Origin: Tetrahymena thermophila SB210
Lineage: Eukaryota > Ciliophora > Oligohymenophorea > Hymenostomatida > Tetrahymenidae
Assembly: GCF_000189635.1 (NCBI RefSeq)
Contig: NW_002476319.1
Span: 310,001-374,000, forward strand
DNA length: 64,000 nt
Direction: 5' to 3'
Part shown: one piece after another, positions 23,071 through 34,717 of the stretch
Numbering within the stretch: the first letter of the stretch is position 1
Layout of the letters: every line of letters begins with the position of its first letter
Made by a program: the position numbers and the translations under genes
Notes under the pieces: generated by a model
The model's database searches: none
Told to the model about the DNA's origin: nothing
Seen by the model: only the letters and a program-made list of their open reading frames with translations

Positions 23071-26000
23071 TCATTTTTTTGTATGAGGTCTTTGGTTTAT
23101 TATTATTTTATTTGCATTAATATTTTGAATCATTCTTTTGTTTTAGTTGTACACTTCTACCTATTGATATTTAAATTAATTTAGAATTTATTTTATTAAT
23201 GATAAATTGAATTTACTTCCTTAGATAGCTATGCTTTTCCAATATTTTCAGAAGTATTTTGGTTTGCAGATTAATTCTGAGCAGTTGTATGTTTAAGGTT
23301 TTCCACAGTCATCATTGATTAATTTAAAGCTTAAGATTGATAATTTACTCCTTTTATATTTATTTACTTTATATCTTATGATATTGCTCTAGTCTGCCTT
23401 GTGTTAGGATGGCTGTTTCCTTTATTTAGAATTATTTAATTAAAGGCTTATTATATGGCAGGTAGTGCATCTTTTTGGTGCTATTGAGTGGAGGATAGCT
23501 TAGCAAAATTTTAAATTTAATTATTAACAGAATGAGTAATAATAGGAGAAACTTAAGCATTCTAATTAGCCTTTGAACTCTATTATACTAATTTTATAGT
23601 ATTATTTAAATGCTAAGTTTGGTTATTTATATTAGTTTAGAGAGATTAATTTTATATATTTGTTTGCTACAACTTAATTGTGGCTTGAGCCTTTTGTAGA
23701 TGAATAATTTTCTAATTTTCTAAATTTTATTAATAAAAATACTTTAATAAATATGAAAAAATTTTATTTAATTGATAAATTCATTATTAATATAATCAAA
23801 AATATTTTTAAATAAGGAAAAAAATTTTTAATTTGAGATAAATTTGTTTGCAATTTTTATTTTTAATCATTACCTGGTATTTCACTATAATTTTTTAGCT
23901 GAGAAGGTCTTTTATTACTTTCTGGAGATTCAGTGGAGTTGTTTTAACCATTTTGTTTAATGAGTGGTTTTTATGTTGAAATTGTATTTGAAATAGAATT
24001 GTTTTAGTTTTAAATATTTAAATTTTAGTATTCTAACATTTCATCATTGAAATTATTTTTTTAAGCATTTTTCATGAAATTATAATTTTTGTAAGGAGAA
24101 GCACTATTGGCTACTTTAATTGGAGAAACACTGTTTGGAGCTTTAATATTTACATTTCCATCTTAACCCCTTCTAGAGCTATCTCTTCTTATTGTGAAAA
24201 TTTAAGAATTTTTCTTTCTTGGAGAGACACTTCTTTACTGATCTATTGTGACAGAGTTTTAAGTGTTAATTCTTTCTCTTTTATTGATTTAATGATTCAA
24301 TTCTTCCCTATTTAAAAGCTTTCTATTTATTTTAAAAGATTTATAAGAATAACTTTTTAATATTTTTTATTTGTTTGCTTCAAATAAAATAACTATAAAA
24401 TATTTAATTGGATATAGATAGATATAATTAAGTATTTATTACATATGAAATCCAGGAGAATTTCCTTCTGATTCTTTTGTTTCATAACTTACTTTTTTTT
24501 GAATTTTTTCGAATTAAACATGAGATTCTTAATTTTTACCATTTTGTTATGTATATTAATCACTTTGTTTGAAATCTAATGTGTTTTAAGTATTTGTTTT
24601 GTGTAGAGAGATTGACCTACGCTACAGAATGCTATTAGCATTCAATTATTACATGTTATTATTTTTTTATAAATTTAGTTTATCTGTATTCCCATTTATT
24701 AAAGTATTTGAAGCCTATTAAATATTTGTTATTCCATTAAACTAAGTTATTTCATTCATTCCTTAGTCAATTTTCTTATTTTGAGGTTGTGCAGATAATT
24801 ATTTTCTATGAGAATACTTCTTTAATAAGGGAGAAGCTGACTTTTATTAATTTAGTTCAAGCTTATTTACCAAGGATCCTTTATTTGCATTTGTTTATAT
24901 TAAAGAATTTCTTTAAATGGGAGATAGCCCTTCATTTTAAGAGATAATATTATCAGAAGGCAGATTAAACAGAGTACCTTCTTTACCATTTAAATTATCA
25001 TCTTCGTTGCTTGATTAAGATTTGGCATCTTCGCTTAAATCATCAGATATGAAGGAACTTATCCTTTTAGTTTGATCTAAGTCTATAATACTATTTAAAT
25101 AATTCTACGAGTAAATATCTATTTTTTAATTAACTTTGCTTTCTTTTCTTTTTTTTTGAGAGAATTTTTTGCACTTTATTAATAAAAAAAATTATTTTAA
25201 ATAAATAAAAAATAAATTTTGATTTACTTTTTCTTTATATTTTTATGAAACGAGTGGTTAGTCATTATTTTATTTCATTTTCATAAATAAGATAAAACAA
25301 ATTGCTTTCTGCATCTAATTTATATTTAAAATAATAATCTATAATGCTGACAAGTAAACAGTGATAATTCAAGTTGAAACATAAACTTAAGCGTAAAGGA
25401 GAGTATTATTTTAGAAATTAAAGAAAATAATTGTAAATTTGTTTAAAAATTAAAATGCTTACATTTGAAAAATTTGTCTGTTTATTTACAGTTGAAAGCA
25501 TTTCATTCATTGTGAGAGGTATGTCATCTTCTAGTTTTTATGTAATCCAAGGGTGGTAGATTACTTAGTTTGCAGTATATCTTGCTGAAGGATCAATTAA
25601 AGTCATTTTTTGAATCAAATTTTTAGTGATACTAATTAATTAAATAATTAATGATTATAGATGTCTTTACACAAGATTATAATGAAATATTATTGATAGT
25701 TACTCTGAAAAACATGAAGGAAACTATATTTATGGATTTTTTTAGATTTTATTTTTAAAAGATTTATTGTCGTCTACTAAAGGATCATAGAGAGGATGAG
25801 TTCCATGACATAATAGCTAATACATAATTATAGCACAGCTCCATATATCTATTGGCTTTATATTCAAGAAAAAATTGTTAACTTTATTGGTCCTGAAAAG
25901 TAAGTAGTGATTGTATGAAATCAAAGTTTATAAAAGAAATTTTTCAGCATCTAATTAAAAATAAATTCAGATCTGCATATAAATGTTACAAATTTAAAAT

Positions 26001-27486
26001 TTGATCTAAAAAATAAATAACATATGCTGGAAGAATATTGAGATACGTAATATCTATTGCTTATCCTGATTTAATTATTTTTACTTAACTTATTTTCTCA
26101 TGAAAAGTTACACTTACAGAAAATATTAAAAATACAAATCTTAAATTTAGAAAGAAAAAAGAAATAACTTACTTTCGAATAGGTTTTCTGGATAAAAAAC
26201 TCTGGAGCCATGTAAATGAGAGTTCCACACTATTGAGTAAAGGAAATGCTTTTTTTTGCTTCAAAAGCAGCGCTTAAACCAAAGTCAGCTATTTTAACAG
26301 TATCCAAATCGTTCTTATCACCAATTAGAATATTGTCTATATAATATTATTAATGAATTAGTTTGTTTTATATTTAATAAGTTATAATCTGAGTTAAAAA
26401 TAAGTTAAATGCATTTTCTTCTATCTCAGTTTAACATTTCAATATGATCTAAATGCTTATTAAATGTTCATTATAAATCTTGTATGCGTTGTTGAATATT
26501 TAGTATTTTTTTTTTACTTTAGGCTAATAATATATGGTTGTACGTACAATGATTCTTTTTATATTACTCTACAAATTTATGGTATTCAAAAGGCTGTTAG
26601 TAAATGAGTTTTTTGTTCTTCTACTCAATTAATTTTATGGATTACAACTTGTTTTTTTAAGGAAATTTCACAAAAAGTGTAATTACCTGGCTTTAAATCA
26701 CGGTGGACTATACTTTTACCATGGAAGTAAGCAACTCCATTGATAATATTATTCATAATTTATGCAGCCTCTTACTCTGTAAACCACTACTTTGATTTCT
26801 TTCTTTCACTCATTAATTGTCTTAACGTACCTCCTAAAAGTAACTCCATTACAATAAATATCCTTGTTTCTGATTCAAAAACCCTTTCAAATTTCACAAT
26901 ATTTTTATGATCTAGTTGACTTAAAATTTTAGCTTCCTTTCTGAGTCTATCAATTTCACCGTTTGAGACATTGTTTTTTGCAATTATCTTTTAATAAAAA
27001 GAATGTCTTTTTCATTTTGAAAAACGTAAGAAAGCGCTTTGAAAAAATACAAAACACAAACAATTTATTATACTCTTGATGATTATATAATAATTATAGA
27101 ACTAAAGACATATATTTAGTTACCTTTACTGCATATTCTTTCTTAGTTTTTATTTCCCTCGCTTGCACTACTTTACCAAATGCACCACTTCCCAAAATTT
27201 TTATAGGCAAAAAAAAATTAGAAAATTTTTTTTCTTCGCTATCGCCAAAATCAAAATTTAAATAATCTGATTCAGGGGATGTTGAATCGCTGGATTTGCT
27301 AGATTACTTAACTAGTATCTTAGGGTTATCTAAAATTTAATCTTCTTCATTGTTTGCATTATTGTTCTTATTATTTGCATTTATTTAACCATTCTTTTAC
27401 TCCTTATTTTTATCAGGGAAGTCCTCATTTGCGAGTTCTCCCTATGTAATTGATACTTCAGATCTACTAGACAATTCACTTCTCAT
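23071..27486 (-). CDS. CAMK-like Ser/Thr protein kinase with long Q/N/S-rich tail
   Basis: Ten exons: 27486-27124, 26987-26687, 26336-26173, 25855-25704, 25631-25463, 25314-25228, 25173-24443, 24352-23874, 23719-23217 and 23160-23071. All phases match, giving 1012 residues. The kinase domain (about 95-357) has the Gly loop GSGAFGKVV, the YAVK lysine (121), HRDLKPDN, DFG, APE and DIWS; the catalytic residues are complete. The downstream HPWI, followed by MNEML..NFSNMQKAI, resembles calcium-dependent kinase/CaMK sequences. No EF-hand is visible, so it is not a complete CDPK. Residues after about 400 are disordered, with Ser-Pro sites (SVSPRKK, SASPYKN). The last introns (23720-23873, 23161-23216) were chosen because they keep the Q/N-rich composition. 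Substrate and regulator are unknown. Confidence 0.88.
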
Positions 27487-29934
27487 TATTTGGAATAAGC
27501 AGGTGTTATTTTTGCGAGGATTTCTCCTTAATTGTATTTGCTCCTTCCAAAAAAGGGCAGATTGTATTGCAATTTATTAATTATATTTTGGTAGCTCGTG
27601 TAATATTAAATATATACTTTTGTTTAGTGGTTGGTTTTTTTTCTTTTCAAAAATAAATATAAAAGGTATTTTTTGTTTTATGTTTATACGATTTTTAAGT
27701 GTTTAAGTTAAAAGTATACTAGCTTATAAGCAGAATTTACAATTAAAAAAAATCCAGTTTTTTCTTTTTGTCTTGAATTTACTTTAAGAGTAACCTCAGA
27801 TATTGAATAAGTCGTTGAATAGTACACAATTACTATAGATTAGATCTAATAGTGCAAACTAAGATTTGAGCTAATGAAGAAGAGATTATATTTATTTTTT
27901 AAATATGATTATTGAATTATTTATAATTGCGATCTGCAATAAATAATTTGAAGCAGTGCGAATTCGAATTGGTGATGAATTTGATTTTTTGTAAAATATT
28001 AAGCTTGAATCTTTTCAGACAAATAAAGTACTATCTAAAGATTGATTATTTGATAGTATGCTTAACAAAATCCTGAAAATTTATATTATTTTAATTATAG
28101 TAAATCTTTTAAGGCAATCAAAAACTGTATTTCATTACATAATCACTTAAAATACCTTAATATGATTTATTTTAATATAATTTCGCTCTTCTGATTTCTT
28201 ATTGAACGAGTGGTTATAAAAACTGAAAAAATATTAATTAATTTATTATGATGCAATTTACTTTTTAATTAATTAAATATGTATCTCATTTTATATCCAC
28301 ACTCAAAATATCATCCATCACCCATTCAAAAATAAATTAAAATGTTTGCATTCTTTCCATTAATCAATCGACTATTCTTCTTTCAATAATCTCTTTTTAC
28401 AACTAATTTTGAATTTCTTTCCTATTTAAAAAAATTTATTGTATTTACTGATAATTTGTGAGCAAATCTTTTTATTCAAAAGGTTTGAGATAATCTCTGT
28501 TCTTAAGTAAATATTAAGGCAGCTCAAATATCCATTTTTTTTGTTTCCATATTTGCTTATTCTACACATAAACATTAAATAAACATATAGAAAATGAGTT
28601 TTGTTTAATTCCTAAAAAATAGAGAAATACAAAGAATTTTAAAATTACAAATTCAATAAGCAATTAGAAAACAGAGAATACTAGTAAGTAACTCTATTTT
28701 GATTTTATTAATTATTTGATATTGTTTTAAATTTAAAAAGCTTTCTAGTATTAACAATTAATAGATTAATTTAATCCACAAAAATAGTAAAAGAAGAAAT
28801 TTGAATATTTTTAACTTAAAGAAAAAAATATACAAAAAAATAAATAAACTGCATATTTTAATATATTAAAAAAAAAAACATTAATGTAATTCTTTTTAAG
28901 ATTATTTCAATCATTATTTAATTTTACTTTTCTTCAAGAAATGCTATCAACTTTTCGCCTGATTAATGAAAAATTTGGATTATTTTGAATTTATAAATGA
29001 TTAATATCATTTGATTTCAATAATTTTATACATTTAGAATTATTTTAATTAAACTTTGAAATAAATATTAAAGTTATATAATCCAACTTGTCTTTTTCAC
29101 CATTTTCTATTGGGAATCTCTCCATATTAGTCTAAACTTTTTAATACTAAAGATTTATTATTAATTAAATTCGAATATTTATTTTGGGTTTGCTTGTTGT
29201 ATTTTTGGCATATTTCTAAAACCACTCTATCTTGAGTAATTTTGTTTCTTTTCTTTAGTAACTAAAGAAGACAAGTGGCACTGTAATTTTATATAATCTA
29301 AAATATATGTATTTAATTATAAGTCCTAGTTTATATATGCGATATTATAGGTTGTTAATTTGTTAAGATTAATTTGGATGGGTATTTATTTTTAAACAGA
29401 AATAAATATTAATTATTGTTAATAATTGACTTTAGATTTCAAGTGATATTTAAGAAAAATTTTATTAATTTAAAAATTATTTTAAGAGATTTTCATTTAT
29501 TTAATTTAAAAAAATAAATATTATTATAATATTTTTCACATAAAATTTAATAATATTAAGCAAAAACAAACAATATTTAAAAAATAAATTGCCTATTTGT
29601 ACTTTTTTTTAAAATTAGCTTGATTAGTTTAATTTTAAATTATTTTAATTTTTATTAAATATTTAAATGTTTATATCATTTTTAAAAATAATAATTTAAT
29701 TTTGATCACTTGATAGAATTTGTTATAATATTTGTAAAAATTAAATTTTAAATATAAAAATGTTGTTAATCAGTCATTCTATTTGTGATTGCTTATATTT
29801 ATGAATGAATCAAATTAATTATATTAACAAAAAATAATACTTAGTAGGCTAGTAGTTTATTGTTAAATATCCTTAAATTAATAAATTATAGATATACTAA
29901 TAAGATATTAAGATAAATTTATATTTTTTAGCAA
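27487..29934. other. Divergent intergenic region between kinase and WDR24 genes
   Basis: The two genes are transcribed away from each other, so both promoters lie here. It is AT-rich throughout, with no frame or repeat that I can support. A short minus-strand frame near 28360 (MERMQTFQFIFEWVMDD) has only about 24 codons before TGA. Confidence 0.5.
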
Positions 29935-32900
29935 ATGGATATTAAATTAAAGTAGTATACCTAGTATAGCGTAGATTTTAATCCAGAGTACTATGTTCAC
30001 TCTTATAATACAAACGTTTCTATAGATAGCGCCGATAACAGCCCAGATGGAGAGTTAATTTGTGTGGGAGGAAGCTAATGTAGATAATTTTCATATTTTT
30101 GAAATATGCATTAAAAAGATAAAGTTAAAGCAAAAATTAAAAATGAGATAAAAAAACATAATTTCAGTCAGTGCAAATATTTTAAAAACTTAATTTTTTT
30201 AATAATCAATAGAATTAAAAATATTAAGCTTAAAGGAATCTAATACAGGCGAGATATAAATTGAATAAAATAAATCATTAGCATCAGGTAATGTTAATGT
30301 AAATCATGTAAGCTGGTGCCACAAAAATAGTAATATCTATTATTTCATAAAAGTTAGTTGGCAGTTTAGTTGTTGACAGACACAAACTAGCTTTTTCAAT
30401 AATACAAAGATTAATTATTAAATATTATTTTATAAAATAAAATAGAAAATTTTATAGCAACTTCTTACTAAGTTGGCAATAAATTAAATGTTTATGATTT
30501 GAGCAAAGGGTAAGGTAAATAAAAAACTTATTTAGAGTCTGTTTGTTTTCTACTCTTAAAGATTTAGTAAATGCATAATTAACAACGTTATTGTTTATAA
30601 ATTAAAGTTTCTTAGACTTTCAAGGAGCACACCTCAATGGCACATAAAGTTTATTGGCATCCTGAAGATGAAAACATACTTATTAGTGCATCAAGAGATA
30701 AAACAGTAAAGATCTGGGTAATACAATAAATTAAATAAGATTAAATAGTAGGTTTATAGTGGAATAGCAATTAGCTTGCCCTTAGATCTAATAGCATGAA
30801 AAAATAATTTAGAATAAGAAAATAGATGATACATTCTAATTATATTAATTGCTTTAATAAAATAAATAGGATAAAAGAAGTTAAAACTCAACCCATACAT
30901 TTACGTTGAGAGACTCAGCATAAGATGTTAAGTTTTATCCAAAGGAGCCTTAACATATTGTAACAGGAGAAGAAAATGGATAAATATAGGTATTTAAATA
31001 ATTAATTAATGAGTTTAATAAAGGTAAATTAATTTTATCTATAAAAAGTTGTTTAGCATCCACAACACTTAGCAGGCTATATCATAAACAAATAAGCATA
31101 TTGTAATTCATTAATTACTTTTTATTTTCTTTTATTAATTCAAATTATTTTTTTATTCTAATTTGCTACTAATGTGAAATTAAAATTAAATTTATTAAAA
31201 GTAAACAGTTTATTGCATTGATTTTAATCCTAATTAACCTTCCTATTTTGCCTCAGGCAGCTTAGATAAAAAAGTTTCAATATGGAAAATAGATGGAAAT
31301 AAATAAATTTCAGAATTAACTAAATATAATCACATTGTAGGAGTTGGATAAGTTAAGTGGTCTATTTCAGATCCTAGGGAACTAATAGTAAGTGGGTTCA
31401 ATATGAATAATGAAATTCATGTAGTAAATTTGTAATATCCTTATCGTCCTTACAAAATATACAATGGACATACAGAACAAGTAACAGCTATTCTCTTTAA
31501 AAATGAAAAATATCTCATATCTTGCTCAAAAGGAAGTAAGCTTGACTTATTACATAAATCTTTTAAATTTAATCACTCATTTATTTATTACTTATAAAAA
31601 GAATAAGGAACGATACTAACTAGATTGATTAGTAATGGATACAAGCCATATGATTTTATTCCTAGAAATTTAATAACGATTGATTTAAATAATAATATTG
31701 GCTTTAAACTGGGTTAGCATGATACTGAATAAAATTTAGCTTATAATGAATTAAACAAAACTGGAATGAAGAGTTTTTTTACTCAGTTAAGTAAAAATAA
31801 TGATGATAGATTGCCTCCTCATTCAGTTGGGATTTGTGAGAGTAAGTGCTTTACTTCAACAAATTTATTTGTTTATTTTCTTAAAAATTAATTATCTTTG
31901 TTTTATAATTAATTAAATAGCTTTGAATAACAAAGATTTTACTGATCCGAAAGAAGAATTAATATTTTTTGCCAAAAATTATAAAATTGAAGCAAATATA
32001 ACTTTGAGAGAAAAAGCAGAATATAATTCAAAGATAGCCAAACTGAAAAATAAATTATACACTTCTAAACTTTGGATTGAGTTTGCAGATATCTTTTGCC
32101 CCAAAACAGCTGAAGACTAGTCAGAAATATAAAAAAATAAATAAAAATCTGACCCAAAAGTTGAAGAGAGCAAAAAAGAAGCTCCACTAACTAATGGGTA
32201 GTTAAGCAAGCAAAACTAAAATAATGAAGGATTAAAAATTAATCAGCTATAAAATAATGAGTAAATCAAAGAAGAGCTTGATCCAGAATTAATTTTTAAA
32301 TATTTTGAGAATAATCAGAGTGGTCTTATTCAAGCTCTTAACAATGAAGACTTAATTCACTAAAATGACAATACACTAATTATAAGTCAGTATCTAAAGG
32401 AATAAATTTTGCAATAAAACTCACAAGAAGTAATTTATGATAACAATTGCTTTTTAAATTCATTCAATTAATTAAATAGAAAACATAAAAATAAAAAATT
32501 AAATTGGCAAATGGAGAGATTCATCCTACTGTTATGAAAAGCTGTGTAGATTCATTGTAAGAATTGATAGATTTAGGTGAACTCTAAAGTGCTGTAGTAA
32601 TTTCTTTAGTTTTTGGAGAGAGTCTAGTGATTGACTAGCCAGTTAAAACTTAATGGGGTGTCGATTTAGTTGGTATAAATAAATTAAATTAAAATAAAAG
32701 GAATATAATAAATAAATAAATAAATAATTTAAAAAGAGTTGTTCAGAAGTTATAGGCTCTATAATTATGCTAATTATTATGATATCTTTATAAGTAAAGA
32801 CTTGAAAGTTATATAGACAAAAAAGTAATTCCTTACTAAATGCGTGTGTGGTAAATCACTAGATGGACCTAAATGCGATAGTTGTAATAAGATTATCAAA

Positions 32901-33114
32901 TGCTCTTATTGGTAAATTTATTTTTTACTTTTAAATTAATTTTTAATACTTATTTTTAAATCTTAGTAAATTACCTGTGAAGGGCTTGCTGTTATGGTGT
33001 TAGGTATGTGCACATGGTGGACATGCAAAAGAATTATCATAATGGTTTAAAACTAATACAGAATGCCCAACAGGTTGTGGTCATAACTGTTTTTCTTCAT
33101 TAAAAATGAAATGA
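29935..33114 (+). CDS. WDR24: WDR24 homologue, GATOR2 (SEA) complex subunit
   Basis: Twelve exons: 29935-30079, 30213-30329, 30458-30514, 30608-30717, 30870-30989, 31049-31102, 31202-31535, 31602-31841, 31921-32429, 32480-32672, 32737-32911 and 32967-33114. Phases match throughout, giving 733 residues. N-terminal WD40 blades are clear (VYWHPEDENILISASRDKTV; VGQVKWSISDPRELIVSG; IHVVNLQYPYRPYKIYNGHT). The C-terminal region has the LGELQSAVVISLVFGES helix pair and then a treble-clef/RING zinc module: CVCGKSLDGPKCDSCNK, LPVKGLLLWCQVCAHGGH, CPTGCGHNC. This order is that of WDR24/Sea2; WDR59 has a similar zinc module, but the blades and the VGxVKW block match WDR24. GATOR2 acts at the lysosome/vacuole in amino-acid signalling to TORC1. 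Confidence 0.92.
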
Positions 33115-33726
33115 AGCAAAATTGAATTGAATACCAAAGCTAAAACCATAAAATAAAAAAACTCATCTAATAAATAAAAGCTCTACAAAATGAAAGAAAG
33201 AAAGAAAGAAATAAATAATAAAATAAATGTAAAATACAAAATCAATTTTAATTAATTTAAATATAATAAATATAAATTCCCTCATATATCACCTTACTAT
33301 TTTATATTTTTTGTACCAAATGTATATATCTAACTAACATTAATATTGAATTTTATCTTTATTTTAAAAAACCAATGAATTAAATGAATAAATCCTACTT
33401 GATTTAATTGGATAATTAACATTTAGAACTTAAAAAAAAAATTATTAAATAAGTTTGTATTATTATAAAATTATATTAAATTGCCTGTCATGTTGTATTT
33501 TTGTAGCTTTTTAAAAAAATATCAACTCTATTATAATGTTGGAATCATATTGATATAATTATTATTATAATCTGTTATTTGAAAGGTTTCTCTATTTGTA
33601 AGAAAATTCGTTCGTTATTAAGGCAATATTGAAATTAATTAATTATATGTAAAAGTAGATTTTAAATATATTCATAAATCCAATAATAAATTATTTAATA
33701 AAATACATAATTTTCTGCAAAATAAC
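33115..33726. other. Intergenic AT-rich DNA
   Basis: Contains a GAAA tetranucleotide run at 33192-33212 (GAAAGAAAGAAAGAAA) just after the WDR24 stop. No gene is seen. Confidence 0.5.
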
Positions 33727-34166
33727 ATGAATGCAATCTAAAATAACTCAAATTTAATTAATTCTCCTGAAGGTCAGCCCTTTAATTATTAATAGAATAT
33801 GGGAAATGACTAGCAGGGTGAATTTAGGTATAGTTTACACTAGCGTTAGTCTGATTCTGCAGGTGAAGCAGTTCTAGACTCTATGAGAGGCAAAAAGAAA
33901 TCTCAATTTAATAATCAATAATTTCCTTCAAACTAATTGCAGCAATAACAAATGCAAATGCCCAATGATTTTAGCATGAGGATGAATAGGAATAGGTTTA
34001 TGCCTATATTTAAAAATTTTCCTTACTTTAAGAATTCTCATAACGCATTTGATTATATTAATCCCTAGGATAAGTATCGTACTTGGTAATATACATATAT
34101 ATAGTCTTTAATTTATTTAAATCATCATCAAATCAAGATCTACTTATTTTAAGGAACAACACATGA
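33727..34166 (+). CDS. Small Q/N/M-rich hypothetical protein
   Basis: An ATG at 33727 opens a Q/N-rich frame (MNAIQNNSNLINSPEGQPFN) that is convincingly coding up to DKYRTW at about 34086. After that there are two possibilities. A 68-bp intron (34086-34153, GTAATA..TTTTAAG) gives a 123-residue protein ending TWNNT at TGA 34164; reading straight on ends at TGA 34258 (177 residues), but through a stretch that looks like intron. I prefer the spliced form. It could also be the N-terminal exon of the LRR gene that follows, since the start of that gene is not found. Motif MPIFKNFPYFKN is of unknown meaning. No domain is recognised. Confidence 0.5.
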
Positions 34167-34717
34167 ATCTAACCACAATAATGTTTTCAAGAGAATATTT
34201 TTATTTAAAAGCGAATTCATAAAATTAAATCCTACTTAATATCAAGCTAATTTTGTTTGAGGTTTTCTTTTAGAAAAAGGTTGTTTAGCCTACATTCACA
34301 AAATTTTAAAATGACTTATTTATTTTATCTCTAATCAATAAAAAAAATTTATTAATTAAAATGCAGTTTTTAACTAAATAATTACAATTTACTCATTCTT
34401 AACAAAATTTAATAAAAGACAGTGAATAAAAAATGGTTAAGTTATTAGTTGAATATAAATAGCAGCAAACCAAATATTTAATTAATTATTTTATTTTTAA
34501 ACTCTGTTTTATTTATTATTAAGATAATTTTAACCATTTTTAATATCATTAATAAAAACAAGCTTCGAGTATTTGAGTTAATTTGTTTTTAGCAATTCTT
34601 TTTGACAGAAATTTTAAATAAATTTTTTTTTAATTCTGGGTGATAATTTGTCATTAAAATAATTAGGAGAGATACCCACATAGATTCTTTAGAATGCTTT
34701 ATTTTCTTTTGTTAAAG
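34167..34717. other. Gap before the LRR gene, probably holding its missing 5' exon(s)
   Basis: All frames are partly open. The first clear LRR exon starts at 34718 in a phase that needs two bases from an upstream exon, so at least one coding exon should lie here or earlier. Candidate donors such as the GTTAAG at 34437 fit the phase, but none is convincing. Confidence 0.4.

Noticed and set aside
23231-23836. Plus-strand frame of 201 codons whose start (QYFQKYFGLQINSEQLYV) resembles the chorein domain of VPS13/ATG2
   Set aside because: The same DNA on the minus strand continues the kinase gene in phase after the intron at 23720-23873, with a natural Q/N-rich composition and a good final exon. 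The plus-strand frame lacks the rest of the chorein domain, so it is taken as an antisense shadow.
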